DNA of 64,000 nt from Trichormus variabilis 0441 (GTDB taxonomy: Bacteria; Cyanobacteriota; Cyanobacteriia; Cyanobacteriales; Nostocaceae). Positions within the stretch are counted from its first letter, which is position 1. The number at the start of each line of letters is the position of its first letter. A program made the position numbers and the translations under genes. Shown here piece after piece: positions 1 through 8,311 of this stretch. The notes beneath the pieces were generated by a model. It worked only from the letters and a program-made list of their open reading frames with translations. It did no database searches and had not been told where the DNA came from. The DNA lies in NCBI RefSeq assembly GCF_009856605.1, contig NZ_CP047242.1, positions 5,274,501-5,338,500 of the forward strand, written 5' to 3'.

Positions 1-1012
1 TTAACCATTGACAACGAGAAATTAACACAGTTTCTAGTTCATCGAGAGTAGAAAACATCTGATTAGCAACAGCTTCACGTAGAAGCGACCAAACACACTC
101 AGTCGGTTGGAGTTGAGGTGTATAAGCAGGCAGAGGAAACAGAATGATACCAGCTGGCAACATTAATTGTTTACTGGTATGCCAACCAGCTTGATCAACA
201 AGCAAAACAATGATTTTGTGATGATGAGGATTGACTTCAGCGGCAAAAGCATCTAAAGCCATTTGCATGACAGCAATGTTGACTCTGGGTAAAATCAAGA
301 AAAAACTCTCGCCAGTAGCTGGATGGACAAATCCATAAGTATAAAGCCATTGGTAACGAGTGCGATGCACAGCATTGGGACGATGACCTACTGGTGTCCA
401 AACTCGACGGACGATGGGTTTGAGGCCTAATCGAGCTTCATCTTCTGCCCAAACTTCAACTGATTTGTGCGGATGGAGGAAACGTAACAATCGCACAAAC
501 TCCGTTAACTCAGTTTTAAACATCTGTCTTTGAACAAAAGTTGCCGCCTCAGTATGCAGAGGTCGTGGTTGTTGCAGACTAAATCCTAGCCTTTTGAGGT
601 AATCCCAAGCTGTAGTGACATGGAGTGTAATTCCAAACTGTACTCGGATCAATTCCCCTACTTTTGGCGCACTCCATAACCCCCCATCTTCTGGTGGTGA
701 AGCTAACCTTTGGCGCAACCACTGTTGTTGCTCGTTTGTGAGTGCAAGTTTTTTTCCTCCTGGTTTCAGTTTCTGTTGATTGATGATTCCGTTTGCTCCT
801 AGCTTGTTGTATCGCCGCACGATTTTTCTCACCCAGTCCCCTGAGAATCCCACAATCTCTGCTACCTTTTGCGCTGACAACTGTGGTTGTTGATTGAGCA
901 ATTTAATCACTAACCATCGGGTTTTCTCTTGTGCATCTTCACATCGGCGATAACTTTGTTCTATTTCTTCTGTTGATAGATGCTCTGTTAGTTTTATCCT
1001 GGGACGTACCAT
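1..1012 (-). CDS. IS630-family transposase, C-terminus cut by window edge
   Basis: DDE transposase of an insertion sequence that moves by cut-and-paste into TA sites (family knowledge). Reading from the ATG at 1012 the frame stays open for 337 codons to the first base of the window, so only a few residues should be missing. An N-terminal helix-turn-helix (about residues 25-75) is followed by a winged-helix stretch. The catalytic triad is visible as D191 (in WAEDEARLG), D273 (in LVDQAGWH) and E305 (in PTECVW), with the usual D-x32-E-like spacing, so the enzyme looks intact. The element lies downstream of ftsH and both are read leftward. The terminal inverted repeats could not be paired because the other end lies outside the window. 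Confidence 0.9.
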   Translation of the reverse strand, partial: MVRPRIKLTEHLSTEEIEQSYRRCEDAQEKTRWLVIKLLNQQPQLSAQKVAEIVGFSGDWVRKIVRRYNKLGANGIINQQKLKPGGKKLALTNEQQQWLRQRLASPPEDGGLWSAPKVGELIRVQFGITLHVTTAWDYLKRLGFSLQQPRPLHTEAATFVQRQMFKTELTEFVRLLRFLHPHKSVEVWAEDEARLGLKPIVRRVWTPVGHRPNAVHRTRYQWLYTYGFVHPATGESFFLILPRVNIAVMQMALDAFAAEVNPHHHKIIVLLVDQAGWHTSKQLMLPAGIILFPLPAYTPQLQPTECVWSLLREAVANQMFSTLDELETVLISRCQWL

Positions 1013-1069
1013 TTTTCTAGCCTTTTTCCCTCTGCTTCAAATGATACTACCTTTCCCTATTCAGTATCA

Positions 1070-1105
1070 ATAGTCAAAATCAAGGTTTTTGGACTGTGGA
1101 CTATT
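1070..1105 (+). repeat. Dispersed 36-bp repeat, copy A
   Basis: This 36-base stretch next to the IS630 element reappears in reverse complement at 32593-32628 with a single mismatch. Both copies are followed within about 40-60 bases by the string GCGTCAGTCCTA (1144 and 32668). It is either an IS-related end or a dispersed Nostoc repeat. Confidence 0.75.
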
Positions 1106-1166
1106 GACTATTGACCACCCTCAGAAGGGTTTTTTAATTCAGTGCGTCAGTCCTAAATTAACAAAA

Positions 1167-1196
1167 CAAAAAAAGGGGATGATTTTTGTCATCCCC
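1167..1196 (-). terminator. Rho-independent terminator of ftsH
   Basis: On the minus strand an 8-9 bp stem (GGGGATGAC / GTCATCCCC, loop of about four bases) is followed directly by a T run. It lies 27 bases after the ftsH stop codon. Confidence 0.85.
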
Positions 1197-1222
1197 TGCT
1201 ATTTGCTGATAAAACTTAAAGC

Positions 1223-3109
1223 TTACAGTTGTGGTACAAACTGCTGCTTATCAGGTACATCAGTGTACTCAGCCACAATTTGCCGGAACTCGTCGCCGTC
1301 AATGGTTTCTTTTTCAATCAGCAGGTCAACGATGCGATCTGTAACGGTGCGATGATCACGCATAATCTTCTTAGCGTTTTCATAGCATTCGTCAACAATC
1401 AACCGGACTTGAGAGTCAATTCTTGCCGCAATGGATTCAGAATAATCTGATCTGGTCATCCAGTCACGACCTAAGAATACTTCTCCTTGTTGACTTTCCA
1501 AGGACAAGGGGCCTAAATCAGACATCCCAAATCTTGTCACCATTTGCCGTGCCATTCCTGACACCTGTTGCAAGTCTCCGCCTGCACCTGTGGTCACTTC
1601 CGCAGAACCAAAAATTATTTCTTCCGCCGCACGACCACCCAAAGCGCCGGTAATTCTGGCTTTGAGTTGGGAACGAGAAATTAAACCTTGTTCTTCGTTG
1701 GGAGTAAACCAAGTTAAACCTTGGGCTTGTCCTCTAGGAATCAGGGTGACTTTCTGCACTGGGTCATGGTCTTTTAATAAAGTACCTACCAAGGCGTGTC
1801 CTACTTCGTGGTAAGCAATTAAGCGCTTGCTCTTGCTATCTACGAGGGGAGTTCCTTCCATCCCCGCGACGACTCTATCCACCGCATCATCAATTTCGCT
1901 GAGGGTGATACCTTCTTTACGTCTTCTGGCGGTAAGAATAGCGGCTTCGTTGAGCAAGTTGGCTAAATCTGCACCGGTGAATCCAGGGGTACGACGGGCG
2001 ATCGCTTCCAATGATACACTCGGATCTAGTTTCTTATTCCGGGCGTGGACTTGCAGGACTTCCAAGCGTCCTTTAATATCTGGAGCATCAACGGTTACTT
2101 GTCTGTCAAAACGACCAGGACGTAACAACGCCGCATCTAATACGTCAGGACGGTTGGTAGCAGCAATAATAATGATGCCTGTATTGCCTTCAAAACCATC
2201 CATCTCGGTGAGTAACTGGTTGAGAGTTTGTTCTCTCTCATCGTTACCGCCACCAATACCAGCACCCCGTTGTCTACCAACAGCGTCAATTTCATCAATG
2301 AAGATGATACAGGGAGCATTATCTTTAGCTTTCTTAAATAAGTCACGCACGCGGGAAGCACCCACACCCACGAACATTTCCACGAATTCCGAACCGGAAA
2401 TACTAAAGAATGGTACACCAGCTTCCCCAGCGATCGCTTTTGCTAGTAAAGTTTTACCAGTCCCTGGAGGCCCTACTAACAGTACACCTTTGGGAATCCG
2501 CGCACCCACAGCCGTAAATCTTTCTGGCTGTTTGAGGAATGTCACAACTTCTTGTAATTCTTCCTTCGCTTCTTCGATACCAGCTACATCGTCAAACTTC
2601 ACCCCAGTTTTGGCTTCCATTTGGAAACGCGCTCTGGATTTGCCAAAGTTCATGGCTTGACCAGGGCCACCAGGGAGATTATTAGAGCGACGGAACAAAA
2701 AGAACAATCCAGTAATCAATAAGATGGGGAACACTAGATTGCCCAACAATCCCCAAATAGCGCCATCATTACGTGCTGGATGAGCATCAAAACTTACTTT
2801 CTTTTCTTTAAGTTTGCTGATTAACTCAGGAGCGCTAACTGGCAAATCCACCCGCCAACGTTGGACACGGTTTTCGATATCTTGATCCTGGGCTTCCACA
2901 ATAGCTGTTCTGCCGCCTTCGTATAAGTCAACGCTGGTAACACGTCCAGCATCCACATATTCCAGAAAGCGGCCGTAAGTCATGCGAGTGTTAGCTGCAT
3001 TCTTGCTCATGTCCGCAGGAGCGCCAGCAAACGTCCCTTGCCAAAAGAAAAAACCAATTACCAAAGCTGGCAATGTCCAGAGTACTAGGACTCTCCAAGA
3101 GAATTTCAT
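1223..3109 (-). CDS. ftsH: ATP-dependent membrane zinc protease FtsH (FtsH3 type)
   Basis: Membrane-anchored AAA+ protease that degrades damaged and unassembled membrane proteins. In cyanobacteria FtsH3-type subunits pair with other FtsH proteins in photosystem quality control and acclimation. Two N-terminal membrane segments (about residues 8-25 and 118-140) flank the lumenal domain. The Walker A motif GPPGTGKT is near residues 213-220, Walker B IFIDEID near 269-275, and the protease zinc motif HEVGH near 434-438. The upstream ATG at 3133 would add eight residues; the ATG at 3109 gives the family-typical MKFSWR start and 628 residues. The N-terminal sequence resembles Synechocystis Slr1604 as I recall it. 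Confidence 0.95.
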   Translation of the reverse strand: MKFSWRVLVLWTLPALVIGFFFWQGTFAGAPADMSKNAANTRMTYGRFLEYVDAGRVTSVDLYEGGRTAIVEAQDQDIENRVQRWRVDLPVSAPELISKLKEKKVSFDAHPARNDGAIWGLLGNLVFPILLITGLFFLFRRSNNLPGGPGQAMNFGKSRARFQMEAKTGVKFDDVAGIEEAKEELQEVVTFLKQPERFTAVGARIPKGVLLVGPPGTGKTLLAKAIAGEAGVPFFSISGSEFVEMFVGVGASRVRDLFKKAKDNAPCIIFIDEIDAVGRQRGAGIGGGNDEREQTLNQLLTEMDGFEGNTGIIIIAATNRPDVLDAALLRPGRFDRQVTVDAPDIKGRLEVLQVHARNKKLDPSVSLEAIARRTPGFTGADLANLLNEAAILTARRRKEGITLSEIDDAVDRVVAGMEGTPLVDSKSKRLIAYHEVGHALVGTLLKDHDPVQKVTLIPRGQAQGLTWFTPNEEQGLISRSQLKARITGALGGRAAEEIIFGSAEVTTGAGGDLQQVSGMARQMVTRFGMSDLGPLSLESQQGEVFLGRDWMTRSDYSESIAARIDSQVRLIVDECYENAKKIMRDHRTVTDRIVDLLIEKETIDGDEFRQIVAEYTDVPDKQQFVPQL

Positions 3110-3428
3110 TTTTAATTTGCCTCTAGATGCCAATTACGATTATTCATTTCTAGCAACTGGAGTTACTAGACGGTTGTACAACGGATGTTTATAAATCCAT
3201 TTTCTTTAATTTGATATCTAATCATGCACCGCCATAAAGCTATAAGGCCATTATGTGAAATCTAAGATGCCGATAAGAATCTTAATTAAATTTAACCTAA
3301 TTCTAATACAAGATTGCAAGAGACTGGGGATTGGGTACTGGGGATTGGGGATTGGGCGAAAATCTTGCGGTCAGTTCTTCCCCTGCCTCCCCTGCCTCCC
3401 CTGCCCCCTGCCCCTTCCAATCCCCACT
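3110..3428. repeat. Spacer with short tandem repeats
   Basis: The spacer between two leftward genes has no credible reading frame. It holds a GGGGATT/GGGTACT heptad array at 3322-3357 and a pyrimidine-rich CCCCTGCCT array at 3380-3416. The ftsH promoter should lie near 3130-3250. Confidence 0.7.
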
Positions 3429-3923
3429 CTACTTAACTTCGGTGATTTGTAACGTGTAGGGAAAATACTTGCCTTTTTGGTAAGAACCGACCCAAACTTG
3501 GTAGTTTCCTGGCAACCATTCCCCAATAATGCCTGGATTTTTTCCGTCTAGGTCATCGTTACACCAAGTTCCGCCTGGGCCTTTGACCACGATGGTGGTA
3601 TCTTGAGGAGCTTGTATTTGCAGTTTTAAGTAATCAAATTTACTTGTCAGCCTGATGGTGTGGTCTGGTGTTTCATCTACGAATCCGTTACAGGGACCAG
3701 TAGGCGTTTCTATTCTGCCAGTAATGCGGTTTCCCTCAACTGAGCCGCCACTCATACCCCGAACTACTAAAGGGTCTGGAGAAAACTTCTGACTAATGGT
3801 GACATCTCCAAATATCGGTGGCGCTTCCTGGGCGTTGCTGCCGGCATGAAGTAACGAGATAACACCGAGCGTAAAGATGATTGAATATATCTGTATACCT
3901 TTATTTAGCGATGTTTTCGACAT
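3429..3923 (-). CDS. Hypothetical secreted protein
   Basis: A 164-residue protein of unknown function. Residues 1-31 form a signal peptide: a basic start, a hydrophobic core (SIIFTLGVISLLHA) and a probable cleavage site after SNAQ. The mature part is polar and probably beta-rich, with two cysteines that could form a disulfide: one in TGPCNGF and one in GTWCNDD. The stretch GTWCNDDLDG followed by LPGNYQVWVGSY is reminiscent of PPC-like beta-sandwich exoproteins. A GTG at 3932 is in frame, but the ATG at 3923 is preferred. No ribosome site is obvious. It is probably transcribed alone, since repeats separate it from ftsH. Confidence 0.7.
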   Translation of the reverse strand: MSKTSLNKGIQIYSIIFTLGVISLLHAGSNAQEAPPIFGDVTISQKFSPDPLVVRGMSGGSVEGNRITGRIETPTGPCNGFVDETPDHTIRLTSKFDYLKLQIQAPQDTTIVVKGPGGTWCNDDLDGKNPGIIGEWLPGNYQVWVGSYQKGKYFPYTLQITEVK

Positions 3924-4254
3924 TTTGATCACATAATCATCTCAGTGTTTAGGAAGACATGAATTTTACACTCTAAGTTCCCTATCTGGGCGAAATTGAC
4001 TATTTAAATTATTAGTGTGGAAATTGATTTTGGTCGCAACCGATTTTTTAATTGAAGGTCTTAAGTCAAGTCTCAAATTCTGACATTCTATTAATCTGCG
4101 GTAGATGGTAAGGAAACAGCCAAAGGATTGGTATTAAGGTGCAACTATCATCTACCAAACAACCTCTCATATATTAGGCGCGATCGCCTACAATTTCTCT
4201 GCTCACCATAAGATTTTTAAGCATATTCAGCTTCAGTCTGGGAAAATAAATAAC
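3924..4254. other. Divergent intergenic region
   Basis: This region separates the secreted protein and the deacetylase-like gene and must hold both promoters. One HIP1 octamer lies at about 4181. I see no further structure and no reading frame. Confidence 0.5.
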
Positions 4255-5172
4255 ATGGAATTGCCAATTATTTATCACCCACATTATGTTGCACCATTGC
4301 CTGAAGGACATCGCTTCCCGATGGCAAAATTCAAAAAACTCTATGAATTGCTCTTAAGTGATGATGTAGCACAAACAGAGCAATTTTATACCCCAATCCT
4401 GCCACACCCAGAGTTAATCGAGTTAGTTCATACCCCAGACTATGTGCGGTCTTACTGCGAAGGTACACTAGATACTAAAGCACAACGTCGAATCGGTTTA
4501 CCTTGGAGTCCAGCACTAGCAAATCGTACCTGTATAGCTGTGGGTGGAACAATACTCACAGCACAGCTAGCACTCAATCAAGGTTTAGCTTGTAATACTG
4601 CTGGTGGTACTCATCATGCTTTTCCTAGTTATGGTTCTGGTTTTTGTATTTTCAACGATATAGCGATCGCCTCTCGCGTTCTCCAACAACAGCAACTAGT
4701 CAAAAAAATCCTCATTGTCGATTTGGATGTCCATCAAGGAGACGGTACAGCGTTTATATTCCAAGATGATGACAGTGTTTTCACATTCTCCATGCACTGC
4801 GAAGTTAATTTCCCAGGAACCAAGCAACACAGTGATTTAGATGTTCCCTTACCAGTAGGAATGGAGGATGATGCTTACCTACAAACCTTGGCGAGTTACC
4901 TACCAGATTTGTTATCTGAGATCAAACCAGACTTAGTATTTTACGATGCTGGTGTTGATCCCCACATAGGCGATCGCTTAGGTAAACTAGCCTTAAGTGA
5001 CACTGGCTTATTCCGTCGAGAAATGCAGGTTTTAACTACCTGTATCAGCGCTGGTTATCCAGTCGCCTGCGTAATTGGTGGTGGTTACGCTGATGATATG
5101 ACATCCCTAGTTTGGCGACATTCCCTATTGCATCGTGCCGCTAGTGAGGTTTACCGTCAATACAAGCTTTAA
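4255..5172 (+). CDS. Histone deacetylase-fold (acetoin utilisation-type) amidohydrolase
   Basis: Zinc-dependent deacetylase-fold enzyme, 305 residues, of the bacterial HDAC/AcuC/acetylpolyamine amidohydrolase superfamily. The sequence looks closest to the class IV (HDAC11-like) branch. The catalytic His pair is H120-H121 (GGTHHAF). The zinc ligands are D158 and H160 (DLDVHQGDGT) and D235 (GVDPH). A GGGY turn near residues 277-280 completes the active site. All key residues are present, so it should be active. The substrate (acetyl-lysine, acetyl-polyamine or another amide) cannot be read from the sequence. It stands alone, with a repeat-poor spacer on either side. Confidence 0.9.
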   Translation: MELPIIYHPHYVAPLPEGHRFPMAKFKKLYELLLSDDVAQTEQFYTPILPHPELIELVHTPDYVRSYCEGTLDTKAQRRIGLPWSPALANRTCIAVGGTILTAQLALNQGLACNTAGGTHHAFPSYGSGFCIFNDIAIASRVLQQQQLVKKILIVDLDVHQGDGTAFIFQDDDSVFTFSMHCEVNFPGTKQHSDLDVPLPVGMEDDAYLQTLASYLPDLLSEIKPDLVFYDAGVDPHIGDRLGKLALSDTGLFRREMQVLTTCISAGYPVACVIGGGYADDMTSLVWRHSLLHRAASEVYRQYKL

Positions 5173-5687
5173 TAGATTATGAAATAATTAGACATTTCAT
5201 GAGAATATAGATGACATCAGAATTTCTCACCTAAATCAAAAATTAGTATTAAGCCATCAATAGTTAATTGTGAGAAAAATTGAGCTTGATTGATATCGAT
5301 ATTTTCCTATGCAAAATGTGATGTATAGCGAAACTACCCTTATCTAAGCGCTGTGGTTTGGCTGATGGGGTTGATCGTAATTATCCGCGCTGGTAAATTC
5401 TTGATTTAAGAATCACCAGTTGTTTTTATTGTCAATATCAAAAAGATTAAATTTACTAATCTAAATTCGACTAGTAAGCACTTAGAGTTATGAGCTATGA
5501 ATCAAGGGTTACGGACTAGGCAATAATCCACTCGGAACATTCATAACTCAACCTTGAGTGAGGCATGACAGTCAAGAGCCTCAGTCTACGGTTCCATAAT
5601 TCTTAACTTTAAATTTGCCCGAATGTCGATGTAAAGGATTGTCTAACTCGATACAATTTAAAGGCTGGGAGAGCCGAGGAGAATAAA
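5173..5687. other. Intergenic region upstream of gshA
   Basis: An AT-rich spacer of about 515 bases. I found no reading frame with a start and ribosome site, no terminator and no repeat array. It should carry the gshA promoter. Confidence 0.5.
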
Positions 5688-6827
5688 GTGGTCTTATTGA
5701 AAGGCTTTGAAATTGAAATGTACACCGGTACCCCTCAAGGTGAAATCGTCGGTCTCTCGGATAAAATTGTGACTCAATTAGACGGGTTTGTACGAGAACC
5801 AGATAGCCGGAACGTAGAATACACGACAGAACCACTGCACAGTTATGAAAGTTTGCTGTGTGCTTTGTTGCGTCCTCGACAGGCATTAAGAGACTACCTC
5901 AAGCAATTAGGTGACTATACCCTCATTCCTGGCAGCACATTATCTTTGGGTGGAAGCGATCGCTTTTTCCGATCTGACCCAGCCAACCCATATCATGACT
6001 ATATTGAGCAAACCTACGGGACAAAAGTAGTTACCGCTAGCGTTCATATAAACGTAGGTATTGACGATCCAGAAGTGTTAATGCGGGCTTGTCGGTTAAT
6101 TCGCGTCGAAGCACCCCTATTTTTAGCCCTAAGCGCCTCATCTCCCTTCATCGATGGTAAAGCTACTGGTTATCATTCCACCCGTTGGGGAGTCTTCCCC
6201 CAAACGCCAACTAACGTCCCACTATTTACCAGCCACGCCCATCATATAGAGTGGGTAGAACAGCAATTGGCTATCGGGACAATGCAGAACGTCCGCCACC
6301 TCTGGGTATCAGTCAGACCAAATGGTGATCGCCGTCCCTATGATTTAAACCGTTTAGAATTAAGAATCTGTGATTTAGTTACAGATCCAATCTCCTTATT
6401 GGCGATTACAGCCTTACTAGAAGCGCGGTTATTACAACTAATAGAAAATCCCGACCTAGATCCCTTAACCCAAAGTAAGTTTTCCCCCGAAGAACTCGTA
6501 ACCCTCACTACTGAAAACGAAGCCGCAGCCGCTAGCGCTAGTCTCGATGCCCAACTGACACATTGGCAAGACGGTAGAAGCATCATAGCTAGAGATTGGG
6601 TGAATGAAATATATCAAGAAGTTTGGGCGATCGCTAAAAAACATGGCTTTAGCTGTTTCCTCTCCCCTCTCCAGAAAATTTTACGTGAAGGTAACGAAGC
6701 CCAACACTGGCTACAGCTGCATAAAGTCGGCTTCGACACCCAATGCGTTATCACCCAAGCAATCAGTACCACCCAGGAACGGGAACTTGAACTGCAAAAT
6801 AAGTTGTGTACACAGCTAAAGGGGTAA
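5688..6827 (+). CDS. gshA: Glutamate-cysteine ligase, cyanobacterial type
   Basis: Catalyses ATP-dependent joining of glutamate and cysteine, the first step of glutathione synthesis, in the cytoplasm. At 379 residues it has the usual length of the cyanobacterial GshA group. The N-terminal KGFEIEMYTG, the RNVEYTTEP block and the central HSTRWGVFPQTPTNVP block are typical. The start is a GTG at 5688 preceded by a good ribosome site, GAGGAG at 5676-5681, with a six-base spacer; this decides the start over the ATG at 5718. A heptad repeat array begins right after the stop codon. Confidence 0.9.
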   Translation: MVLLKGFEIEMYTGTPQGEIVGLSDKIVTQLDGFVREPDSRNVEYTTEPLHSYESLLCALLRPRQALRDYLKQLGDYTLIPGSTLSLGGSDRFFRSDPANPYHDYIEQTYGTKVVTASVHINVGIDDPEVLMRACRLIRVEAPLFLALSASSPFIDGKATGYHSTRWGVFPQTPTNVPLFTSHAHHIEWVEQQLAIGTMQNVRHLWVSVRPNGDRRPYDLNRLELRICDLVTDPISLLAITALLEARLLQLIENPDLDPLTQSKFSPEELVTLTTENEAAAASASLDAQLTHWQDGRSIIARDWVNEIYQEVWAIAKKHGFSCFLSPLQKILREGNEAQHWLQLHKVGFDTQCVITQAISTTQERELELQNKLCTQLKG

Positions 6828-6829
6828 GT

Positions 6830-6920
6830 TAATAGTCAATAGTCAATGGTCAATAGTCAATAGTCAATAGTTCAGAGTAAAAACAACCAACAACTGACAA
6901 CTGACAACCGACTATTGACC
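6830..6920 (+). repeat. Heptanucleotide repeats TCAATAG / AACTGAC
   Basis: Tandem TCAATAG-type units are followed by AACTGAC units after gshA. The same units recur in spacers at 27615-27660, 28421-28470, 41621-41717 and 50461-50530, as is common in Nostoc genomes. Confidence 0.8.
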
Positions 6921-7056
6921 AAATTTTTTCCTTTTAAAATTCTAATCAACATAACTTAATAGAGAATTATTAACAAAACCTATGGTTGCCCTCTGTCTAC
7001 TGGTAGAAATTGCTTAAATAATATATATTTTTATACAAACAGAAATTATACGGACA

Positions 7057-7518
7057 ATGCCTCAGGTAGTTTTAGTTAATCCGCAAATACCCCCTAATAC
7101 GGGCAATATTGCTCGTACTTGTGCTGCTACAGGTACAGAGTTACATTTAGTAGGACCATTGGGATTTGAAATTAGCGATCGCTACCTCAAAAGAGCAGGT
7201 TTAGACTACTGGCCTTACGTTAAACTGCACTACCACAAAACCATAGAAGCCTTTGAAAATGTACATCAAGAGCGTGGCGGTAGATTGCTAGGTTTTTCCG
7301 TTAGCGGCAGTTCTAGTTATATTCAGTTTCCATATCAAGCTGATGATTGGTTACTATTCGGTAGTGAAACCACAGGCTTACCTCCCACCGTCCTCTCAGC
7401 TTGTGATGCCACCTTATACATTCCTATGGCTGAACCAGGTGTCCGCAGCTTAAATCTTTCTGTTAGCGTGGCAGTAGGCTTATTTGAAGTCCGTCGTCAG
7501 TTAGGATATCTACTATAA
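7057..7518 (+). CDS. trmL: tRNA (cytidine(34)-2'-O)-methyltransferase TrmL
   Basis: SPOUT-class methyltransferase that methylates the wobble nucleotide of certain leucine tRNAs. It has 153 residues, the family length. The start VNPQIPPNTGNIARTCAATG is the characteristic first block, and the knot region is visible as LLFGSETTGLPP (about residues 107-118) and IPMAEPGVRSLNLSVSVAV (about 128-146). All three SPOUT motifs are intact. The ATG is preceded by an A/T-rich stretch without a clear ribosome site. It appears to be monocistronic. Confidence 0.93.
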   Translation: MPQVVLVNPQIPPNTGNIARTCAATGTELHLVGPLGFEISDRYLKRAGLDYWPYVKLHYHKTIEAFENVHQERGGRLLGFSVSGSSSYIQFPYQADDWLLFGSETTGLPPTVLSACDATLYIPMAEPGVRSLNLSVSVAVGLFEVRRQLGYLL

Positions 7519-8311
7519 TCAGTTACAAATTTTATTTAAGCAATAATACTTATAGACAAACCATTATACAGATAATCTGCAAGGGTTTGAAGAAAATCAT
7601 AACTATGTTATCAATTTATTTCAATGTATCCATCAACACTTTTATTTTGATAAAAAACAGTATAAATACTGAAAAGTACCCTAAAAATCAAGTGTGTGGA
7701 TATAAGAAATTTGTATAGGAAAATCCAGTACAACCGCAACTGGAATGATAGATTTTGATGAATTAAAATCTATCTATTTCGGGAAACAAAAGAGGTGAAA
7801 ACCTTTCTTATAAAGCATTTGCACCTTTTTAGCCACCTATCAACTATCTGGGCGGCAAAAAAAGTGAGAAAAGTTTACACGGTTGTATTTTAGGGAATAA
7901 TCAACGTAAAGTCTCGTGTTGGTAAGACGGATCAAGTAGAAAAACCTTGAAGATATCTACAGCAGGGGGCATCCTGTTTCCAGGGGTCAAAATAGAGAAA
8001 TTGCTGATGGCGACAGATGACTGGGTGAGTATATAATCTCCGGTCACAGCCTCTAAGCAAAATCAACAAAGGCAACTGTGAACAGCAAACTGTGTGAGGG
8101 TGTGTGGAGTGGCAAAGACAAGTAAGCACAGCAACTTTAAATTTTGCTAACAGGTGTGAACTTGTCTAAATCAGAGAAGCAGGTTAATCTTGCGTAAGTA
8201 TCTCTGGTGAAAGTGATCTTGATCTATCTCATGGTGTGATCTAAATCATTGACTAGTATCCGACCGAAAAATCGAGGTCAGTTAAGCGCTAGTGATCATA
8301 GGAGGTCGTCT
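7519..8311 (+). other. Long leader/spacer upstream of the LytM factor gene
   Basis: Nearly 800 bases without a supportable gene. GC content rises toward the 3' half (from about 7920), as if a structured 5' untranslated region preceded the LytM gene. I looked for a cyclic-di-AMP (ydaO) riboswitch, which often controls such genes, and could not match its conserved core. Confidence 0.4.
8300..8306 (+). promoter_or_regulatory. Strong ribosome binding site that decides a TTG start
   Basis: AGGAGGT lies five bases before the TTG at 8312, in frame with the LytM gene. The earlier in-frame TTG at 8249 has no ribosome site. Confidence 0.75.

Noticed and set aside
1827..2660. 277-codon open frame opposite ftsH
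   Set aside because: It is a codon-bias shadow of the conserved ftsH gene on the other strand, with no ribosome site and no family resemblance.
7519..8311. Cyclic-di-AMP (ydaO/yuaA) riboswitch upstream of the LytM gene
   Set aside because: The context fits and GGGG-containing segments plus a GCTAAC string occur, but the ordered conserved core of the motif could not be matched. A covariance-model search would decide.
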